Positions 43,076-51,651 of a stretch of 64,000 nucleotides of DNA are shown piece after piece; position 1 is the stretch's first letter; every line of letters starts with the position of its first letter. Below the pieces are notes generated by a model. The model did not search any database, was not told the DNA's origin, and saw only the letters and a program-made list of their open reading frames with translations. The stretch spans positions 1-64,000 of the forward strand of contig JAAYBV010000029.1 of assembly GCA_012744475.1 (NCBI GenBank), in the 5' to 3' direction. Source of the DNA: Phycisphaerae bacterium. Lineage in GTDB: Bacteria > Planctomycetota > Phycisphaerae > Sedimentisphaerales > Anaerobacaceae. The position numbers were made by a program, and so were the translations under genes.

Positions 43076-44932
43076 ATGTATGCTGAAATGGTGCGTAACG
43101 TGGCGATCATCGCCCACGTGGACCATGGCAAGACAACGCTGGTGGACCAGCTTCTGTATCAGTCAGGCATGTTTCGCAACGAGGAATTGGACAGGCTGGC
43201 TGGCGGCGAGTACGGCCTGATCATGGACTCCAACCCCATCGAGCGCGAGCGCGGGATCACCATCCTGAGCAAGAACTGCGCGATCCAGTACTTCGACACC
43301 GACGGAACCGAGTACAAGATCAACATCGTCGATACGCCGGGGCACGCCGATTTCGGTGGCGAGGTCGAGCGGGTTCTCAAGATGACCGATGGGGTTCTGC
43401 TCATCGTCGATGCCTTCGAGGGGCCTATGCCCCAGACGCGGTTCGTGCTGACCAAGGCTCTCCAGCATGGGCTCAAGCCCATCCTGGTGGTCAACAAGGC
43501 AGACCGGGCAGACGCGCGGCCCGACGACGTCGTCAACGAGGTTTTCGACCTGTTCGTCGACCTCGAGGCGGACGACGAGGCGCTGGATTTTCCCGTGCTG
43601 TTCGCCTCGGCCAAAGAGGGTTGGGCCACTGCCGATCTGGCCAAGCCCAGCAACAATCTCAAGCCGGTCTACGATGCCATCATCCGGTCGGTGCCGGCCC
43701 CGAGAGTCGATCCCGACCGTCCTCTGCAGATGCTGGTGACCACGCTGGAGTACTCCGACTACGTCGGGCGAGTGGCGATCGGCAAGGTCTTCGCCGGGCG
43801 GCTGAGACAGGCCCAGTCGGTGACAGTGATCGACAAGGCGGGACGCCACACCCAGCAGAAGGTGGTGCAGTTGTACGAGTTCGAGGGCTTGGGCAAGAAG
43901 CGGGCGCTGGAGGTGCGGGCCGGCGACATCTGCGCCGTGGCGGGCCTGGACCCGGTTGACATCGGCGATACGATCGCCTGCCCGGATGAGCCGAGCGCAC
44001 TGCGGGTTGTGGCGATCGACGAGCCGACGATGAGCATGACCTTTCATGTCAACAACGGTCCCTTCGCCGGAAGGGAGGGCAAGTACGTCACCTCGCTGCA
44101 TCTGCGGGATCGTTTGTACAAGGAGCTTCAGACGAACGTGGCGTTGCGGGTTGAGCCGGGCGAGAGCGCCGATGCGTACGTTGTCTCCGGTCGGGGCCTG
44201 ATGCACCTCGGAATTCTTCTGGAGAACATGCGGCGCGAGGGCTACGAGGTCTGCGTGGGCAAGCCGGAGGTCATCATTAAGATGGTCAAGGGGTACCGGC
44301 AGGAGCCGATCGAGCGGCTGGTGATCGAATGCCCGGCCGAGTGCCAGAGCGCCGTCATGAGTCTGATCGGGAACCGGCGCAGCGAGATGATCAAGATGGA
44401 CTCCAAGAGCGGCGTCAACGATTACGTCCACATGGAGTTCATGATTCCATCGCGGGGGCTATTCGGTCTCAATGCGCGCATCCTCACCGCCACGCAGGGC
44501 CGGGCGGTGATGCACCACACGTTCGAGAGGTACGAGCCGATGCGCGGCTCGATCCCGCAGCGGCAGGCGGGGGTGATGATCGCCACCGAGACCGGCACGG
44601 TTACCGCGTACGCGCTCGATGCGCTGTACGATCGCGGCGTGTTCTTCGTGCGACCAGGCGACGAGGTCTACGAGGGCCAGGTCGTCGGCGAGCACTGCAA
44701 GGACAACGACATTCCTGTCAATCCGGCCAAGACCAAGCAACTGACGAACATGCGCACGTCATCGAAAGACGATGCGGCCCGCGTGCGGCCGGCCCGCCTG
44801 ATGAGCCTCGAGGTGAGCCTGGAGTACATCCAGCAGGATGAACTGGTAGAGGTTTGCCCGAAATCGATTCGGATTCGCAAGCGCTTCCTCAAAGAAGCCG
44901 ACCGGCGTCGCGCTGCAAGGCGCGAAGGCTGA
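43076..44932 (+). CDS. typA: Translational GTPase TypA/BipA
   Basis: Ribosome-associated GTPase of about 618 residues, near the usual 600-615. G1 is AHVDHGKTT near residue 16, followed by [15 protein letters not shown] (G3), [11 protein letters not shown] (G4) and the effector-loop region with ERERGITI. The later domains show the TypA-specific [20 protein letters not shown] and the C-terminal [11 protein letters not shown] and KQLTNMR segments. An ATG at 43076 with GAGG upstream is used; a second ATG four codons later is possible. It is implicated in ribosome assembly and stress or cold growth in other bacteria. Confidence 0.95.
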   Translation: MYAEMVRNVAIIAHVDHGKTTLVDQLLYQSGMFRNEELDRLAGGEYGLIMDSNPIERERGITILSKNCAIQYFDTDGTEYKINIVDTPGHADFGGEVERVLKMTDGVLLIVDAFEGPMPQTRFVLTKALQHGLKPILVVNKADRADARPDDVVNEVFDLFVDLEADDEALDFPVLFASAKEGWATADLAKPSNNLKPVYDAIIRSVPAPRVDPDRPLQMLVTTLEYSDYVGRVAIGKVFAGRLRQAQSVTVIDKAGRHTQQKVVQLYEFEGLGKKRALEVRAGDICAVAGLDPVDIGDTIACPDEPSALRVVAIDEPTMSMTFHVNNGPFAGREGKYVTSLHLRDRLYKELQTNVALRVEPGESADAYVVSGRGLMHLGILLENMRREGYEVCVGKPEVIIKMVKGYRQEPIERLVIECPAECQSAVMSLIGNRRSEMIKMDSKSGVNDYVHMEFMIPSRGLFGLNARILTATQGRAVMHHTFERYEPMRGSIPQRQAGVMIATETGTVTAYALDALYDRGVFFVRPGDEVYEGQVVGEHCKDNDIPVNPAKTKQLTNMRTSSKDDAARVRPARLMSLEVSLEYIQQDELVEVCPKSIRIRKRFLKEADRRRAARREG

Positions 44933-44947
44933 ACCACCGATTCGGAT

Positions 44948-45619
44948 CTATCGACGCCGGCCTCCCACGGCGCCGACAACGTCAGGCAGTCCGGACGCGG
45001 AATTGTAGCCTCCATACCCGGCGCCGAGGCTTTGGCCATAGCCTCCCATCGGACTGCCATAGCCCTGGCCGTAGCTGCTACCCATCATTCCGCCGCCCAT
45101 CATCATTCGCGTCGTTCCGGGGCTCGGCGCGTACGACGGCTCGGCCACAAGATCGGTGACGTCGTAGACGCGCGGCACGCTCTTGCGGACGGGCAGGGCG
45201 TCGACCGTCGCGATGATAATCACACCGCTGTCTACGGTATATCCAAGCCGGGCGGCGCTGCCCGCGGAAACTGACAGCAGCAGGGTCTCCAGGTACTGAC
45301 GCAGACGCAGGCCGGGAATGCTGTCGAACCCGATCGGGGTCTCGCGATCGATGTCCGCGCTGTCGCCAATTTGCCGCCAGAGCACGATGATGTTCAGTGG
45401 AGGGCTGGTTGCGTTCCGCAGGACGTCGATCGCTTCGCCGAACGCCGTATCGCGCGTCAGTGTTGCCGGGCTGGCCGTCGGCCTGGGTGTTGGCCTCGGG
45501 GCGGATGGCCTCAGCGGGGCGGCCGCCTGGCCGGCGGCGCAGAAGAGCATTGCCACCAGCGGGGCAAGCCACCTTGACCCGGCGATTCTCAGTCGCGTTG
45601 TCACAGACGTTTTGTCCAT
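44948..45619 (-). CDS. Secreted protein with STN-like domain and Gly/Met/Tyr-rich tail
   Basis: A 223-residue exported protein: signal peptide (about 1-33), Pro/Arg/Ala linker, a small alpha/beta unit (about 55-150) ending in LGYTVDSGVIIIATV and RVYDVTDLV, which resembles the secretin/TonB N-terminal (STN) type of fold, and a C-terminal tail of Gly, Met, Tyr and Ser (GGGMMGSSYGQGYGSP). The tail is low-complexity. ATG has GAGG upstream. Convergent with typA. Function is unknown; domain call is tentative. Confidence 0.65.
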   Translation of the reverse strand: MDKTSVTTRLRIAGSRWLAPLVAMLFCAAGQAAAPLRPSAPRPTPRPTASPATLTRDTAFGEAIDVLRNATSPPLNIIVLWRQIGDSADIDRETPIGFDSIPGLRLRQYLETLLLSVSAGSAARLGYTVDSGVIIIATVDALPVRKSVPRVYDVTDLVAEPSYAPSPGTTRMMMGGGMMGSSYGQGYGSPMGGYGQSLGAGYGGYNSASGLPDVVGAVGGRRR

Positions 45620-45783
45620 ACCGGCCTCGGCTCCGTCAAATGCGTCGTCAATCTCCGTCGAACGACTCTTTCATTCGTACCAACAGCAGAATGCGGCCGC
45701 AAGGCCGACGTTTCACCACGAGCCGGCAAAATTCTGCTTACACTTTTGTGGCCAGCGCGGCGTGGCCACAGCCCTTGCATTCG

Positions 45784-45975
45784 CTACCCCGGCTGCGCAG
45801 CCAGCGGGGCGAGCTTCTCCAGGAGGCCTTGGAGGAGCTCCTGCCTCCTTCGCAACGCCCCTCGGAAGTCCCGGTCGTCTGTGTGAGAGATCTCGGTGTG
45901 CAGGTCCGACAGGTAATTCTCGACCACATCCCGGAGGGTGGTGGTCTCCTGTTCCGTCAAGTCGATCATATTCAT
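45784..45975 (-). CDS. Small helical protein, 63 aa
   Basis: Predicted cytosolic, helical protein: NMIDLTEQETTTLRDVV, then YLSDLHTEISHTDDRDF and RRRQELLQGLLEKL. ATG at 45975 has AGGAGA upstream. The pattern (hydrophobic heptad followed by an acidic helix) resembles small conserved proteins of unknown function seen in many bacteria, but I do not name a family. Confidence 0.55.
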   Translation of the reverse strand: MNMIDLTEQETTTLRDVVENYLSDLHTEISHTDDRDFRGALRRRQELLQGLLEKLAPLAAQPG

Positions 45976-46478
45976 GGTCGATCTCCTGTGCACATTGCGT
46001 AAATTGGCGTCCCGTCGGTCCGATGGGCCTTGTCCGTAGTCATTATCCCAACCACTTTGGCAGAATACACTTACATTCGCACCCAACTGATACGCCTCCC
46101 GACGCCAGTGGTTCATCGAGCGCGCGCGACGTCCCGATGGCCGCCCACGATGCGCAATTCCCTCACTCCCAGCGGGAAAGGCATTGCAGGAAGACGTTGC
46201 ACCGGCTATAATGGGGCCGTAAGAAAGGCGGGCCAGGGAACGCTTTTATAATCTGTCTGCCATCATAGTTTTCGTACTTCATCTCATAGCGGCCCGGCCT
46301 TCGAACGCCAACTTGGTTCGAGCATGAGGAGACCGCCAGTATCGCTTTCATCCTGATCGTCCGACCGGCCCTCGCTATGCGCTGAGGGGCCCGAGTTAGG
46401 CGGTTCCCCGACCGGTGTTCCAAGGCACATCGTGTGCCTCGTTATCATTACGATCATTTGCTGTAGGAGGAAACTGAC
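45976..46478. other. Intergenic region with DUF3160 promoter and long leader
   Basis: 503 bases without a gene. The promoter at 46184-46212 would give about 260 bases of untranslated leader before DUF3160. A second TATAAT (46247-46252) lacks a -35 box. No riboswitch is recognised. Confidence 0.45.
46184..46212 (+). promoter_or_regulatory. Promoter for the DUF3160 gene
   Basis: TTGCAG (46184-46189), 17-base spacer, perfect TATAAT (46207-46212). The start codon is about 260 bases downstream. Confidence 0.6.
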
Positions 46479-48767
46479 ATGGTACGGTTTGAAATCGCGG
46501 CAATGGGGGGAGGCGGACGTGCCGGGGGGCAGAGGCGGGGCGCGGACAGCATGGTCTGGGTATTGTGGTGCATGGCCCTCATTGCGTGCCTGCTCGGTGC
46601 ACGCGCGGGAGCCGGCCAACTGGGCTTCGGGCAGTACTATGAGCCCTATGTGGTTGAGGTCGAGCCGAACGCGCCGGGCTACACGCTGCCTCTGGACCTC
46701 GAACAGATTCTCAACTTCGACGATATGTCCAGCGTCGCCAATGTGACGGCGCTGTCAGACCTGATCCGGCAGAATGGCTTTGCCATCGCGCCGCCCGAGG
46801 CGACGACCTGGTGGAGCGAGTCCTACGACGACATGGTCGACGCCTGCCGGCACATTACCTCCAGGAACGTCCCTCTCTTCGTCACGACGGATACCGTCCT
46901 GCACTTATACCATATCCAGTTCGACGAGACGCTGAAAGACGTGGAGGAGCGCGAGTTCGTTGGCGACATTGAGACCATGACCGAGGCCATGCTGGCGACG
47001 ATGGAAAGCCTGTACGACCAGCTTGGGGGCGAGTTGCAGGAGGCGGCTCGCCGCAACATCGCGTTTCTCTCCGTCGCCAGGAAGCTCCTTGTGCCCGACG
47101 CCGGTGTTTCGGAGGTAGTCTCCGGGACGGTCGAGAAGGAACTGGCCAGAATCGAGGCGCACGAGGGCTTCGCCCCGAGCGACCTGTTCATCTACCAGGA
47201 GGACTATTCGCAGTACGTTCCGCGCGGCCATTACACGCGCAGCGAAGCTCTGGAACGCTACTTCAAGGCCCTGATGTGGTACGGACGCATGAGCTTTCTT
47301 CTGAAGGGTTCGGATTCATGGGGCCCGCTGGGCGAGGCGTTGATCAGCGTGGAAGACGCCCGGATTCAGACGCTTCAGGCGGTCCTGCTGGTCCAGGCTC
47401 TGCACAGCGAAGTCGGCGCGCGGACGGCGCTGGAGGTGTGGGACCGCATCTACACCGTCACGGCGTTCTACGTAGGCCTGGCCGACGACCTGACGCCCTA
47501 CGACTACATGGGCGCGCTGGAGACGGTGGTGGGGACCGACTGGATGCAGCGACTGTCCGAGTTGACCGATGACGCGACGTATCTGGCATTGAAGGCGGAA
47601 CTGGCCCTGCTGCCGTCGCCTCGAATCTTCGGCGGCACGGGCAACATCATGGTGGTCGAGCCGATCACCGACGATACGCTCAACGAAGTGCTCGACAAGA
47701 CCAAAGGCATGCGGCTGATGGGCCAGCGGTTCATTCCCGACTCCTACATGTTCCAGAACCTGGTCTATCCGGCGGTCGGTCAGCACACCGGCAGTTCGGC
47801 TGGCTGGCCCTTCACCAAGTCGGTTGACGGTGTCCGTGGCTACCCGCGAGGGCTCGATGTCATGGCGTTGCTGGGGTCGCGGCAAGCTCTGCACATCCTG
47901 ATCGACGAAGGCGACACGGATTACGTCAATTACTGGCGCCGCTTCGGGGAGCTGAAGGATGAGTTCGACGTCCTCAGCGCCGCCGACTGGAACGCCAACC
48001 TCTACTGGTCATGGCTCTACAGCCTGCGTGCGTTGGTCGATGATCTGCCCGAGGGCTATCCGAGCTTCATGCGGACGGATGCCTGGCGGCGGCGCAGTCT
48101 CAACGCGGCGCTGGCCTCCTGGGCGGAATTGCGGCACGACACCATTCTGTATGCCAAGCAGAGCTACACGGTCGGTCGTTCCGGGCCGACCGCGCCGCCG
48201 CCCGGATACGTCGAGCCGGCCCCCGAGTTCTACGCTCGGCTCCTGACGCTGGCCCGTATGACGCGGGTGGGACTGGGTGACATGCAGGTCCTGAGCGAGC
48301 AGGCGACAACGCGTCTGACAGGGCTTGAAGGTCTGTTGGAGCGCCTGATCGAGATTTCCGCGAAAGAGTTGCTGAACGAGCCGCTGTCGGATATCGACAA
48401 CTCGTACATCAAAGCCCTGCCAGATTCACTGCAGTCGCTGGTGACCGGGGTCGACATGCTCGGTGTCAAGACCACGCTGGTGGCCGATGTGCACACCGAA
48501 GGGTATGAGGGCATGGTGCTGGAAGAGGGCGTCGGGGAGGTCGACATCATCGTCGTCGCCTGTCCGGCAGCCGATGGGTCGGTCTTCCTGGCCGCCGGAC
48601 CGGTGCTGAGCTACTACGAGTTCAAGCACCCCATGAGCGATCGACTCACCGACGAGGCCTGGCGCACCCTGCTCGATTCGCCCGAGCGGCCAGACCGGCC
48701 GAAGTGGTATCAACCGCTTCAGTCTTCGACGGAAGAACCCGCGGATTCCGAGGGACGCGGCCGCTGA
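46479..48767 (+). CDS. Secreted DUF3160 family protein
   Basis: A 762-residue exported protein with a positively charged, Gly-rich leader (1-22), hydrophobic core (about 26-42) and cleavage near ARAGAG. The bulk matches DUF3160: NVPLFVTTDTVLHLYHIQFDETL, YYEPYVVEVEP, and the late EGMVLEEGVGEVDIIVVACP-like end with YYEFKHPMSDRLTDEAWR. ATG has AGGAGG upstream. Function of the family is not known. It is followed by a tandem imperfect repeat and then the NfeD-flotillin operon. Confidence 0.85.
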   Translation: MVRFEIAAMGGGGRAGGQRRGADSMVWVLWCMALIACLLGARAGAGQLGFGQYYEPYVVEVEPNAPGYTLPLDLEQILNFDDMSSVANVTALSDLIRQNGFAIAPPEATTWWSESYDDMVDACRHITSRNVPLFVTTDTVLHLYHIQFDETLKDVEEREFVGDIETMTEAMLATMESLYDQLGGELQEAARRNIAFLSVARKLLVPDAGVSEVVSGTVEKELARIEAHEGFAPSDLFIYQEDYSQYVPRGHYTRSEALERYFKALMWYGRMSFLLKGSDSWGPLGEALISVEDARIQTLQAVLLVQALHSEVGARTALEVWDRIYTVTAFYVGLADDLTPYDYMGALETVVGTDWMQRLSELTDDATYLALKAELALLPSPRIFGGTGNIMVVEPITDDTLNEVLDKTKGMRLMGQRFIPDSYMFQNLVYPAVGQHTGSSAGWPFTKSVDGVRGYPRGLDVMALLGSRQALHILIDEGDTDYVNYWRRFGELKDEFDVLSAADWNANLYWSWLYSLRALVDDLPEGYPSFMRTDAWRRRSLNAALASWAELRHDTILYAKQSYTVGRSGPTAPPPGYVEPAPEFYARLLTLARMTRVGLGDMQVLSEQATTRLTGLEGLLERLIEISAKELLNEPLSDIDNSYIKALPDSLQSLVTGVDMLGVKTTLVADVHTEGYEGMVLEEGVGEVDIIVVACPAADGSVFLAAGPVLSYYEFKHPMSDRLTDEAWRTLLDSPERPDRPKWYQPLQSSTEEPADSEGRGR

Positions 48768-48780
48768 CGCGACAGACAGC

Positions 48781-49019
48781 AGGCGAGGCCACAGGGCTCC
48801 TGAAAACCTCCGTCGGCGGCGCAAGACTCTGTCTCGCTGTGCGTCCATGATGGAGAGGGGAGACTCCCGACTCAGCGGACCGGCTGCGCTTCAACCTGAT
48901 TCCTCCACTGTAGCGAGGTTGTTTGGACAGGCAACGTCACAGGGGGGAAAAATCTCCACTGACGGCGCAAGACTTTCCTGTTTCGGGCGTCTATGGATAA
49001 GACGAGAGATTCCTTATCC
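48781..49019 (+). repeat. Tandem imperfect repeat with hairpins (2 units)
   Basis: Two units about 146-148 bases apart (starts at 48781 and 48929) share an AGGC start, an AAAA tract, and GGCGCAAGACT (48818-48828 and 48964-48974) followed by a GCGTC-TATG-like segment. In unit 2, CGTCA (48935-48939) pairs with TGACG (48960-48964), and GGATAAG (48995-49001) with CTTATCC (49013-49019). In unit 1 the equivalent arms differ in sequence (GCC/GGC, GGGA/TCCC) but can still pair. It lies between the DUF3160 stop and nfeD. It could be a structured RNA or protein-binding DNA. Confidence 0.5.
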
Positions 49020-49048
49020 TGTGGACTGGCCATGGGCCGGGCGGCCGG

Positions 49049-49054
49049 TATAAT
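49049..49054 (+). promoter_or_regulatory. -10 element upstream of nfeD
   Basis: TATAAT in a CGGTATAATGG context, 33 bases before the nfeD start. No matching -35 box is seen at 16-18 bases; an activator may be needed. Confidence 0.4.
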
Positions 49055-49086
49055 GGCGCGAGAAGCGGATTTGAAAGGAACGATAG

Positions 49087-49743
49087 ATGGGTGCGTTGGC
49101 TGTCCAGTTCAGTGGCATTGAGATGCTCTTTCTCGTCTGCGCCATCCTCGGAGGGGTTCTGTTCGTGGTCCGTCTGGCCCTCCAATTCATCGGCGGCGAC
49201 AGCGGAGGCGACCACGACGTAGGGGGTGTTTCCGATGTGGGCGACGTGGATGCCGGCGGGGCCGACGTCCACGGGGACTTCACCGGCGACGCCCATCTCG
49301 ACGCGCACGATACGTACCTGAGCTTCAAGGTCCTGTCGTTTCAGGGCCTGACGGCGTTCTTCATGATGTTCGGCCTCGTGGGTCTGGCAATGATGCGCCA
49401 GACGCAGCAGGGGCCGGTGGCGGCGTTGATCGCCGCATCGCTGGCCGGACTGGGGACGGTCTGGGTTATCGGACTGATCTTCCGCAAGGCCGGCACGTTG
49501 CAGGCCAGCGGCAATATCGATCTTCGCAACGCCATCGGCCAGCAGGGCGAGGTCTACCTGACGATCCCGACTGCCGGGACCGGCAAGGCGAAGATCACCG
49601 TCCAGGAGCGGTTGCGCATCTACGACGCCGTCTCGAACGGCAGCGAGGAGATTCACACGGGACAGCGGGTCCGTGTCGTCGATGTCACGCCGCAGGATGT
49701 GCTGGTCGTCGAGAAGATGCCGCAAGGGCCCCAGGGCGGATAG
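49087..49743 (+). CDS. NfeD-like membrane protein
   Basis: A 218-residue protein with three membrane helices (about 10-33, 88-107, 112-133), an acidic Gly/Asp/His-rich loop between the first two, and a C-terminal OB-fold-like domain (about 140-215; AIGQQGEVYL, RVVDVTPQDVLVVE). This is the NfeD pattern; such proteins are regularly encoded next to flotillin/SPFH proteins and are thought to work with them in membrane microdomains. ATG has AAAGGAAC upstream. It begins the two-gene transcript with the flotillin. Confidence 0.85.
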   Translation: MGALAVQFSGIEMLFLVCAILGGVLFVVRLALQFIGGDSGGDHDVGGVSDVGDVDAGGADVHGDFTGDAHLDAHDTYLSFKVLSFQGLTAFFMMFGLVGLAMMRQTQQGPVAALIAASLAGLGTVWVIGLIFRKAGTLQASGNIDLRNAIGQQGEVYLTIPTAGTGKAKITVQERLRIYDAVSNGSEEIHTGQRVRVVDVTPQDVLVVEKMPQGPQGG

Positions 49744-49790
49744 ATCGTAATGCATAGGCCAAGTCAGACTCTTATGACAGGAGCGGAGAT

Positions 49791-51419
49791 ATGGACATGA
49801 TGCTTTCACAAATGCTGGCTCAGAACACGCTGGGACTCAGTTTGTGGCTGATTGCGCTGATTGCGTTTGTCCTGCTGTTGGTCTCGACGGTGTTGTTTCT
49901 GGCGTCGCGGTACAAACGCTGCCCATCGGACCGCATCCTGGTGATCTACGGAAAGGTCGGGCAGGACCAGTCATCGCGCTGTATCCACGGCGGCGGCGCG
50001 TTCGTCTGGCCGCTGATTCAGGACTACTCGTACATGAGCCTGACCCCCATGACGATCAGCATCCCGCTGCAGGGGGCGCTGTCCCTTCAGAACATCCGCA
50101 TCAACGTCCCGAGCACGTTCACGGTCGGCGTCAGCACGGACAAGTCGATCATGAACAATGCCGCCGAGCGTCTGCTGCGCCTCCAGCCGCGCGAGATCGA
50201 GGATATGGCCAAGGAAATCATCTTCGGCCAACTGCGTCTGACGGTGGCATCGCTGACGATCGAGCAGATCAACCAGGACCGTGAGAGCTTTCTGGAGTCC
50301 ATCCGCAAGAACGTCGAGCCCGAGCTGAATAAGATCGGCCTGTACCTGATCAACGTCAACATCACCGACATCACCGATGAGTCGGACTACATCGAGTCCA
50401 TCGGCAAGAAGGCGGCCGCCGAGGCGATCAACAAGGCCAAGGTCGACGTCGCCGAGCAGGCCAAGCTCGGCGCCATCGGCGAGGCCCAGGCCAATCGCGA
50501 GCGGTCGATCCGTGTGGCCGAGCACACCGCCGAGTCGGAGAAGGGCCAGAAGAAGGCCGAGGCCGACCGGCGCATCTTCGTTCAGCAGCAGGAAACGGTC
50601 GCCACGGTCGGTGAGGCCGAAGCGAACCGGGAACGATCGATCCGCGTGGCTGAGAACCTGGCCCAGGCAGAGAAAGGCCGTAAGAAGGCGGAGGCCGACC
50701 AGCGCATCTTCGTGCAGCAACAGGAATCGCTGGCCGTCGACGGTGAGAACAAGGCCTTGGCGGAAATCGCCGAGTACAACGCGGAGTTGGCCACCCGGCA
50801 GGCCGAGGCCTTCGAGAAGGGCGAGGTCGCGAAGCGCAAGGCCGAGGTGGCCATCCAGAAGGCGCAGTACCTCGCCGAGCAGGAGCGTCTGAACGCCGAG
50901 GAAGTGGTGCGGCAGGAGATCGAGCGGCGCAAGGTCGAGATTGCGGCCGAGGCCCAGGCGGAGAAGTACCGCCGCGAGGCGAAAGGGCAGGCCGACGCCA
51001 CTTTGGCGAAGTACGAGGCGGAGGCCAAGGGTATTCGCCAAGTGCTCGACAGCAAGGCCGCCGGCTATCAGGCCCTTGTCAAGAGCTGCAACGGCGACGC
51101 CCGGGCCGCTTCGACCCTGCTGATGATCGAGAAGATCGAGGATATCGTGGCTCGCCAGGTGGAGGCCATCAAGAACATCAAGATCGACAAGGTCACCGTC
51201 TGGGACTCGGGCAACAACGAGAAAGGCACGTCGTCGACCGCCAACTTTCTCTCGGGCCTGATCCGGTCGATTCCACCGCTGCATGAGGTGGCCGGCATGG
51301 CCGGCGTGGAGCTGCCGCCGTATCTCGGCGACACGACGGAGAAGCCGGACAAAGGCCGCACGCCCAGTGGACAGCAGACCCGGCCTGAGCAGGGAAAGAC
51401 CCCGGAGAAATCGAAGTAA
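49791..51419 (+). CDS. floT: Flotillin-like SPFH protein
   Basis: A 542-residue membrane-anchored scaffold protein: N-terminal membrane helix (about 16-38), SPFH/PHB domain (about 45-200), long Ala/Glu/Lys-rich coiled coil (about 205-450), and a C-terminal flotillin domain with RSIPPLHEVAGMAGVELPP. Residues 230-273 and 274-317 are a near-exact 44-residue tandem duplication in the coiled coil. ATG has AGGAG upstream (positions 49779-49783). Encoded 47 bases after NfeD and ended by a strong terminator at 51443-51486. Confidence 0.92.
   Translation: MDMMLSQMLAQNTLGLSLWLIALIAFVLLLVSTVLFLASRYKRCPSDRILVIYGKVGQDQSSRCIHGGGAFVWPLIQDYSYMSLTPMTISIPLQGALSLQNIRINVPSTFTVGVSTDKSIMNNAAERLLRLQPREIEDMAKEIIFGQLRLTVASLTIEQINQDRESFLESIRKNVEPELNKIGLYLINVNITDITDESDYIESIGKKAAAEAINKAKVDVAEQAKLGAIGEAQANRERSIRVAEHTAESEKGQKKAEADRRIFVQQQETVATVGEAEANRERSIRVAENLAQAEKGRKKAEADQRIFVQQQESLAVDGENKALAEIAEYNAELATRQAEAFEKGEVAKRKAEVAIQKAQYLAEQERLNAEEVVRQEIERRKVEIAAEAQAEKYRREAKGQADATLAKYEAEAKGIRQVLDSKAAGYQALVKSCNGDARAASTLLMIEKIEDIVARQVEAIKNIKIDKVTVWDSGNNEKGTSSTANFLSGLIRSIPPLHEVAGMAGVELPPYLGDTTEKPDKGRTPSGQQTRPEQGKTPEKSK
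50478..50741 (+). repeat. 132-bp tandem duplication inside the flotillin gene
   Basis: Codons 230-273 (50478-50609) and 274-317 (50610-50741) encode two 44-residue units that both read GEAxANRERSIRVAE then EKGxKKAEAD and RIFVQQQE. It keeps the frame and the coiled-coil register, extending the stalk by one unit. Confidence 0.85.
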
Positions 51420-51442
51420 GCGTCCCCGAAACTGAGATCACC

Positions 51443-51486
51443 GGTGGCATCGGCAATCGCTGGATTTCCGATGCCACCTTTTTTTT
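51443..51486 (+). terminator. Rho-independent terminator after the flotillin gene
   Basis: GGTGGCATCGG (51443-51453) and CCGATGCCACC (51468-51478) form a perfect 11-bp stem with a 14-base loop, followed by eight T residues. It lies 24 bases after the stop. Confidence 0.92.
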
Positions 51487-51561
51487 CTCTGCCGCCTGCA
51501 CAGAGCGTCCCTGCACGCCCTTCCTTCCCCCCGCGAAAAGTCACTGAAAAGTCGCGCCCCC

Positions 51562-51595
51562 GTAACAGATCGGTAACACTCCGCCGGCATATTAC
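51562..51595 (+). promoter_or_regulatory. Direct-repeat operator and -10 of the TPR/HK/RR operon
   Basis: GTAACA occurs at 51562-51567 and 51573-51578, an 11-base period. CATATTAC (51588-51595) could supply a -10 box, with the second repeat near the -35 position. This arrangement is typical of sites for OmpR/PhoB-family regulators that replace the -35 element; the gene for such a regulator is third in this operon. Confidence 0.45.
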
Positions 51596-51651
51596 GCTTG
51601 TGCAGAACGAACTGTGACTGCTAACTTGGTCCTATTGAAAGGAGTGGAGCC

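Noticed and set aside
48781-49019. Call of a class I cyclic-di-GMP riboswitch
   Set aside because: Only the GGCAA and GCGCAA strands are reminiscent; the receptor and the closing GCC/GGG helix are absent. Kept as an unclassified repeat.
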